From the NCBI GenBank assembly GCA_030044035.1, contig JASHWN010000383.1, positions 1 through 7,968 of the forward strand: 7,968 nucleotides of DNA, read 5' to 3'. The translations under genes and the position numbers were made by a program. The notes below the pieces were generated by a model, which had not been told where the DNA came from, ran no database searches, and saw only the letters and a program-made list of their open reading frames with translations. The DNA is from Xanthobacteraceae bacterium (GTDB taxonomy: Bacteria > Pseudomonadota > Alphaproteobacteria > Rhizobiales > Xanthobacteraceae). Positions 5,372 through 7,968 of this stretch are shown here, piece after piece; the first letter of the stretch is position 1; each line of letters begins with the position of its first letter.

Positions 5372-6001
5372 ATGAAAGGTAAGCAAGGCAGGCAAATGTC
5401 CTACGACATCGATTGGACCGAAGAACCTGACATGATGGAACTTCGTAATGCGTACGCCTTGTTAGGGTCGCATTTTAATCAGGCGCGACAAATGTTGGAA
5501 AAGCTGGCCGAAAGGGGCTCGCTAGCAAGCGTGTTGTATTTAGGAGATGCGTATGCAAGCGGCCGCTATGGTTCAAAGAATCTCCTGGAAGCGAAGAAAT
5601 GGTATGAACGAGCAGAAGCAAGGGAGTGGATACCCGCGCCGCACCGATTGGGCAGAATATACTTTACCCTAGGGGACTATGCGTCGGCGCTTAGAGCATT
5701 TTCCCGTGGTGCCGACAAAGGCTATTCGCCGGCTGTCTATCGACTCGGCAAGATGTACATCGAAGGTCTTGGCGCAGCTACGAATTTGGAGCAGGGTCGA
5801 AGATTCCTGGCTGTTGCTATCGCCGACGGGCATCTCTTCGCGAAACGCGACCTCGCTGGCCTATATGTGAGAGGAAAATTCGGTCTTCTAAATATTCCTA
5901 ACGGCGTGATGATGATACTTTCTCTTATGCTTGAACTAATCGCAATCACAGTGCGAAGGGGTTGGAGAGATCAACGGTTTGAAGACCGCATCTCAGGTTA
6001 G
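5372..6001 (+). CDS. Sel1-repeat (TPR-like) protein
   Basis: A 209-residue protein of Sel1-like repeats, helical pairs that act as protein-interaction scaffolds. Repeats lie at about 48-83 (YLGDAYASG...AKKWYERA), 84-116 (HRLGRIYFTLGDYASALRAF), 117-152 (AVYRLGKMYIEGLG) and 153-175 (AKRDLAGLYVRGKFG). The N-terminal WTEEPDMMELRNAYALLG segment and the hydrophobic C-terminal patch (about 179-194) flank them. There is no signal peptide, so it is probably cytoplasmic, perhaps peripherally membrane-bound through the C-terminal patch. Two starts are possible: the ATG at 5372, or the one at 5396 (MSYDIDW), which has a weak AGG nearby. Base composition is clearly less GC-rich than ldtR and the transpeptidase gene, suggesting later acquisition. 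It lies between ldtR and the transpeptidase, and some Sel1 proteins work in envelope or exopolysaccharide regulation. A direct role here is conjecture. Confidence 0.8.
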   Translation: MKGKQGRQMSYDIDWTEEPDMMELRNAYALLGSHFNQARQMLEKLAERGSLASVLYLGDAYASGRYGSKNLLEAKKWYERAEAREWIPAPHRLGRIYFTLGDYASALRAFSRGADKGYSPAVYRLGKMYIEGLGAATNLEQGRRFLAVAIADGHLFAKRDLAGLYVRGKFGLLNIPNGVMMILSLMLELIAITVRRGWRDQRFEDRISG

Positions 6002-6025
6002 TCTCCCCCGGCGTGATGCAGAAGC

Positions 6026-6040
6026 GGCGCGCATCGCGCC
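6026..6040. repeat. Short hairpin between convergent genes
   Basis: GGCGCG (6026-6031) and CGCGCC (6035-6040) can pair around a 3-base loop in the 41-base gap between the convergent Sel1 and membrane protein genes. No T-run follows on either strand, so a terminator role is weakly supported. Confidence 0.25.
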
Positions 6041-6042
6041 GA

Positions 6043-6648
6043 TCAAATCCGCCCGCCGATCCATGTCAGCACCGGGAACGGCGTGAACAGCTGGAGCAGC
6101 ACCGCCACCAGCGCGATCAGGATCACGTAGGCTACGACCTCGCGCAGCATGCGCCAGTGCAGCGGCGGGTAGGGCGGCTTGTCGTCCTTGGGCCAGGCGT
6201 ACTGCTCTTCCCAGACGTCCTGCGGGCAGTCGCGCGGCCGGATGCGTTCGAGCGGCAGCCAGGCGCGGTACGCCGCAATGCCGCGCTCGCGGGCGATGGT
6301 GTTGCGCAGCCACAGAAAATTGGTCCAGCCGGCGACGTCGATCAGCAGCCGGACGACAAAGCGCAGAACGGTGAAGATCACCAAACAGATGATGTAGACG
6401 TAGACGATCATCACGCTGTCGGTCAGCAGCGATTTGCTGAACGTGCGCAGCCGCAACAGATGATCGGAGACGAACTGCACGGTGCCGTCGACGGCCTTGT
6501 CGAGCATGTCGGCGAGCTGGCTCAAGAACGCGCGGTTGTCGGAAAAATTCTCCAAGATGAGGATGATGGCGACGACGACGCCGAACTGGACCAGCCGCGA
6601 GCTCGCCAGCCGCCGGATCGGCGCTGCAATCAGCCGGATCAGAGCCAT
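6043..6648 (-). CDS. Integral membrane protein, three predicted helices, unknown function
   Basis: A 201-residue protein from the ATG at 6648-6646, chosen because AGGTG lies 5 bases upstream and MALIRLIAAPIRRL is a normal membrane-protein start; an earlier ATG at 6723 adds only a basic Pro/Arg tail. Hydrophobic segments lie at about 19-34 (LVQFGVVVAIILILEN), 79-104 (VMIVYVYIICLVIFTVLRFV) and 170-188 (VVAYVILIALVAVLLQLF). A soluble segment (about 106-168) lies between the last two, with aromatic and charged residues such as DVWEEQYAWPKDD. No named family is recognised and there are no catalytic motifs. It is transcribed divergently from the L,D-transpeptidase gene, with a 215-base shared upstream region, so the two could share regulation. 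An envelope role is inferred from location only. Confidence 0.72.
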   Translation of the reverse strand: MALIRLIAAPIRRLASSRLVQFGVVVAIILILENFSDNRAFLSQLADMLDKAVDGTVQFVSDHLLRLRTFSKSLLTDSVMIVYVYIICLVIFTVLRFVVRLLIDVAGWTNFLWLRNTIARERGIAAYRAWLPLERIRPRDCPQDVWEEQYAWPKDDKPPYPPLHWRMLREVVAYVILIALVAVLLQLFTPFPVLTWIGGRI

Positions 6649-6704
6649 GATCGCACCTGGCGCGAAAGTTCGGGCGCGCGCTCGCGTTGGTGCCCGACGA
6701 TAGG

Positions 6705-6730
6705 GGCGGTTTGACGGCCACAAAACCGCC
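6705..6730. repeat. 8-bp inverted repeat in the divergent promoter region
   Basis: GGCGGTTT (6705-6712) and AAACCGCC (6723-6730) are perfect complements around 10 bases. The dyad lies in the 215-base region between the divergent membrane protein and transpeptidase genes, with no T-run next to it. A shared operator is plausible, but it does not resemble the dyad upstream of ldtR. Confidence 0.35.
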
Positions 6731-6863
6731 GGAGCCTCAATGCATGGCGCTGCCTTTGGTTCGCGGGGAGGGTGTGCTAGGTGTTGTGCGACTTCCTTGG
6801 CTTAAGGGGCGGCTTCGGCGCATTGGTCGGGGGGCGGTGCTATTGCAGCGGGTTTCGCGCTCC

Positions 6864-7968
6864 ATGAGGGATAGCAAGCGTGAGTTTTTTGGCGCCGCAG
6901 CGAGCCGGCGGCGGTTTCTGCGGCGGCTGGCCGGTGCGGCGGCGCTTACCACCGCCAGTGCCGTAACGCGAAAAAAAGCCGCGGCCGATCCGGAGCTCGA
7001 TGCGCTGTTCGGCGACCAGGGCCACGGCGATTTCGGCCAATCCTTCGACCAGCGCTCGCGCACCATCCGCATGCCGCAGCACTCGGCGCCGATGCTCTCG
7101 CCGCACACCGCGGACATGACCGAGGCGGCCGTCGCCGCCTATGACGGCATCGTGGCGCGCGGCGGCTGGCCGGACGTGCCGCCGGTCGACGAATTGCATC
7201 TCGGCATGCGCCACCCGGGCGTCGTCGACCTGCGCAACCGGCTGTCGGTGTCCGGCGATCTCGATCCGAACGCGGTCGGCAACGACACTTACGATTCCTA
7301 CGTCGAGGCGGCGGTGCGCCGGTTTCAGACCCGGCATGGGCTCGACGCCGACGGCGTGGTGCGCCAGGCGACGCTGCTCGCCATGAACGTGCCGGCCGAT
7401 AAGCGGCGCGACCAGCTCAAGATCAATATCGGCCGGCTCAAGACGCTGACCGGCAATCTTGGGCCGCGCTACGTGGTCTGCAACATCCCGGCGGCGCGCA
7501 TCGAGGCAATCGAGCACGACGTCGCGGTGTCGCGCCACACCGCGGTGGTCGGCAAGCCGGACCGGGCGTCGCCCGACATCAACTCGAAGATCGTCGAGGT
7601 CAATTTCAATCCGTACTGGACCGTGCCGGTCTCCATCGTGCGCAAGGATTTGATCCCGCTGATGCAGAAGGAGCCGGATTATCTGACCCGGTATCACATC
7701 CGCATCTTCGACAAGAAGCACGACGAGCTGCAGCCGTCGCAGATCAACTGGTACTCGGACGACGCCGTCGACTACATGTTCAAGCAGGACCCCGGCTCGT
7801 TCAACTCGCTCGGCTCGATCCGCATCAGCTTTCCGAGCCCGTACGGCGTCTACATGCACGACACGCCGGAGAAGGACCTGTTCGGCGAAGATTTCCGCTA
7901 CGATTCGTCCGGCTGCTGCCGGGTACAGAACGTCCGCCAGCTGGTCTATTGGCTGCTCGACGAGACCA
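6864..7968 (+). CDS. Tat-exported L,D-transpeptidase (YcbB/YkuD type), 3'-truncated by window edge
   Basis: 368 residues are visible and the frame is open at the window end. L,D-transpeptidases form 3-3 cross-links in peptidoglycan or attach proteins to it in the periplasm. Residues 14-19 (SRRRFL) are a twin-arginine signal followed by a hydrophobic stretch and a likely AAA|DPEL cleavage near residue 41. A peptidoglycan-binding-like domain lies at about 115-175 (AAVRRFQTRHGLDADGVV). The YkuD catalytic domain begins near 200, with VEVNFNPYWTVPVSI (244-258). The active site shows YMHDTP (330-335, His332) and SSGCCRV (348-354), with catalytic Cys351 and Arg353. A Ser occupies the place of the usual His in SHGC. 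The start is either the ATG at 6864 or a GTG at 6837; neither has a perfect ribosome-binding site. In relatives, LdtR regulates such a gene (ldtP), so this is a candidate target of the ldtR in this window. Confidence 0.9.
   Translation, partial: MRDSKREFFGAAASRRRFLRRLAGAAALTTASAVTRKKAAADPELDALFGDQGHGDFGQSFDQRSRTIRMPQHSAPMLSPHTADMTEAAVAAYDGIVARGGWPDVPPVDELHLGMRHPGVVDLRNRLSVSGDLDPNAVGNDTYDSYVEAAVRRFQTRHGLDADGVVRQATLLAMNVPADKRRDQLKINIGRLKTLTGNLGPRYVVCNIPAARIEAIEHDVAVSRHTAVVGKPDRASPDINSKIVEVNFNPYWTVPVSIVRKDLIPLMQKEPDYLTRYHIRIFDKKHDELQPSQINWYSDDAVDYMFKQDPGSFNSLGSIRISFPSPYGVYMHDTPEKDLFGEDFRYDSSGCCRVQNVRQLVYWLLDET

Noticed and set aside
4724..5395. A 223-codon open frame on the minus strand
   Set aside because: It is a shadow of ldtR and crosses the strong terminator in the wrong sense.
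6013..6714. A 233-codon plus-strand frame rich in Gln, Asp and Arg
   Set aside because: It is a shadow of the membrane protein gene on the minus strand, which has real transmembrane segments and a ribosome-binding site.
6840..7859. A 339-codon open frame on the minus strand
   Set aside because: It is the antisense shadow of the L,D-transpeptidase gene. The plus-strand frame carries a Tat signal and YkuD motifs, while the minus frame is Arg/His/Val-rich with no recognisable motif.
1..7968. CRISPR arrays, insertion sequences or a replication origin
   Set aside because: No regularly spaced repeats, transposase motifs or clusters of DnaA-box-like sequences were seen.

Overview
The window looks like chromosomal DNA of a Hyphomicrobiales (Rhizobiales) alphaproteobacterium, close to Bradyrhizobium, Rhodopseudomonas or Xanthobacteraceae. 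The grounds are high GC in most genes, a DUF3551-type small secreted protein, a duplicated LTXXQ (Spy/CpxP-like) periplasmic protein, an LdtR-type MarR regulator and a Tat-exported YcbB-like L,D-transpeptidase. This placement rests on recognised protein families, not on a database search.

Bases 1-1619 look like accessory DNA with visibly lower GC. They hold the 3' part of a secreted cysteine-containing protein of unknown function, a convergent stand-alone TIR-domain gene, and then gene wreckage. The wreckage is a TctC/Bug solute-binding protein remnant (minus strand, in-frame stop plus frameshift). Within about 6 bases it abuts a piece of a luciferase-like flavin monooxygenase on the plus strand. 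This debris ends 12 bases from the 3' end of an intact tRNA-Tyr(GUA) gene (1620-1705, minus). That is the typical place and orientation for a tRNA-targeting integrative element. No integrase is visible, so the island is inferred.

Bases 1706-4542 carry small lineage-specific genes on the plus strand: a 70-residue Y/H/C/W protein, a 119-residue helical protein, a secreted LTXXQ protein made of two gapless 129-residue-offset copies, a DUF3551 protein and a two-helix membrane protein. The last three are closely spaced and could be one transcript. An exact 19-bp direct repeat lies after each of the first two genes. The second copy is part of a clean terminator-like hairpin; the first is a decayed version.

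Bases 4543-7968 form a cell-envelope region: ldtR with upstream inverted repeats and a very strong intrinsic terminator, a Sel1-repeat gene of lower GC, a convergent three-helix membrane protein gene, and the start of an L,D-transpeptidase gene that runs off the window. In related bacteria LdtR controls an L,D-transpeptidase gene (ldtP), so regulator and target probably both lie here, separated by the Sel1 and membrane protein genes.

No complete new multi-gene system is evident. The best leads are the orphan TIR gene in the putative tRNA-Tyr island, the collapsed gene junction beside the tRNA, the 129-residue internal duplication, and the split ldtR/transpeptidase pair.
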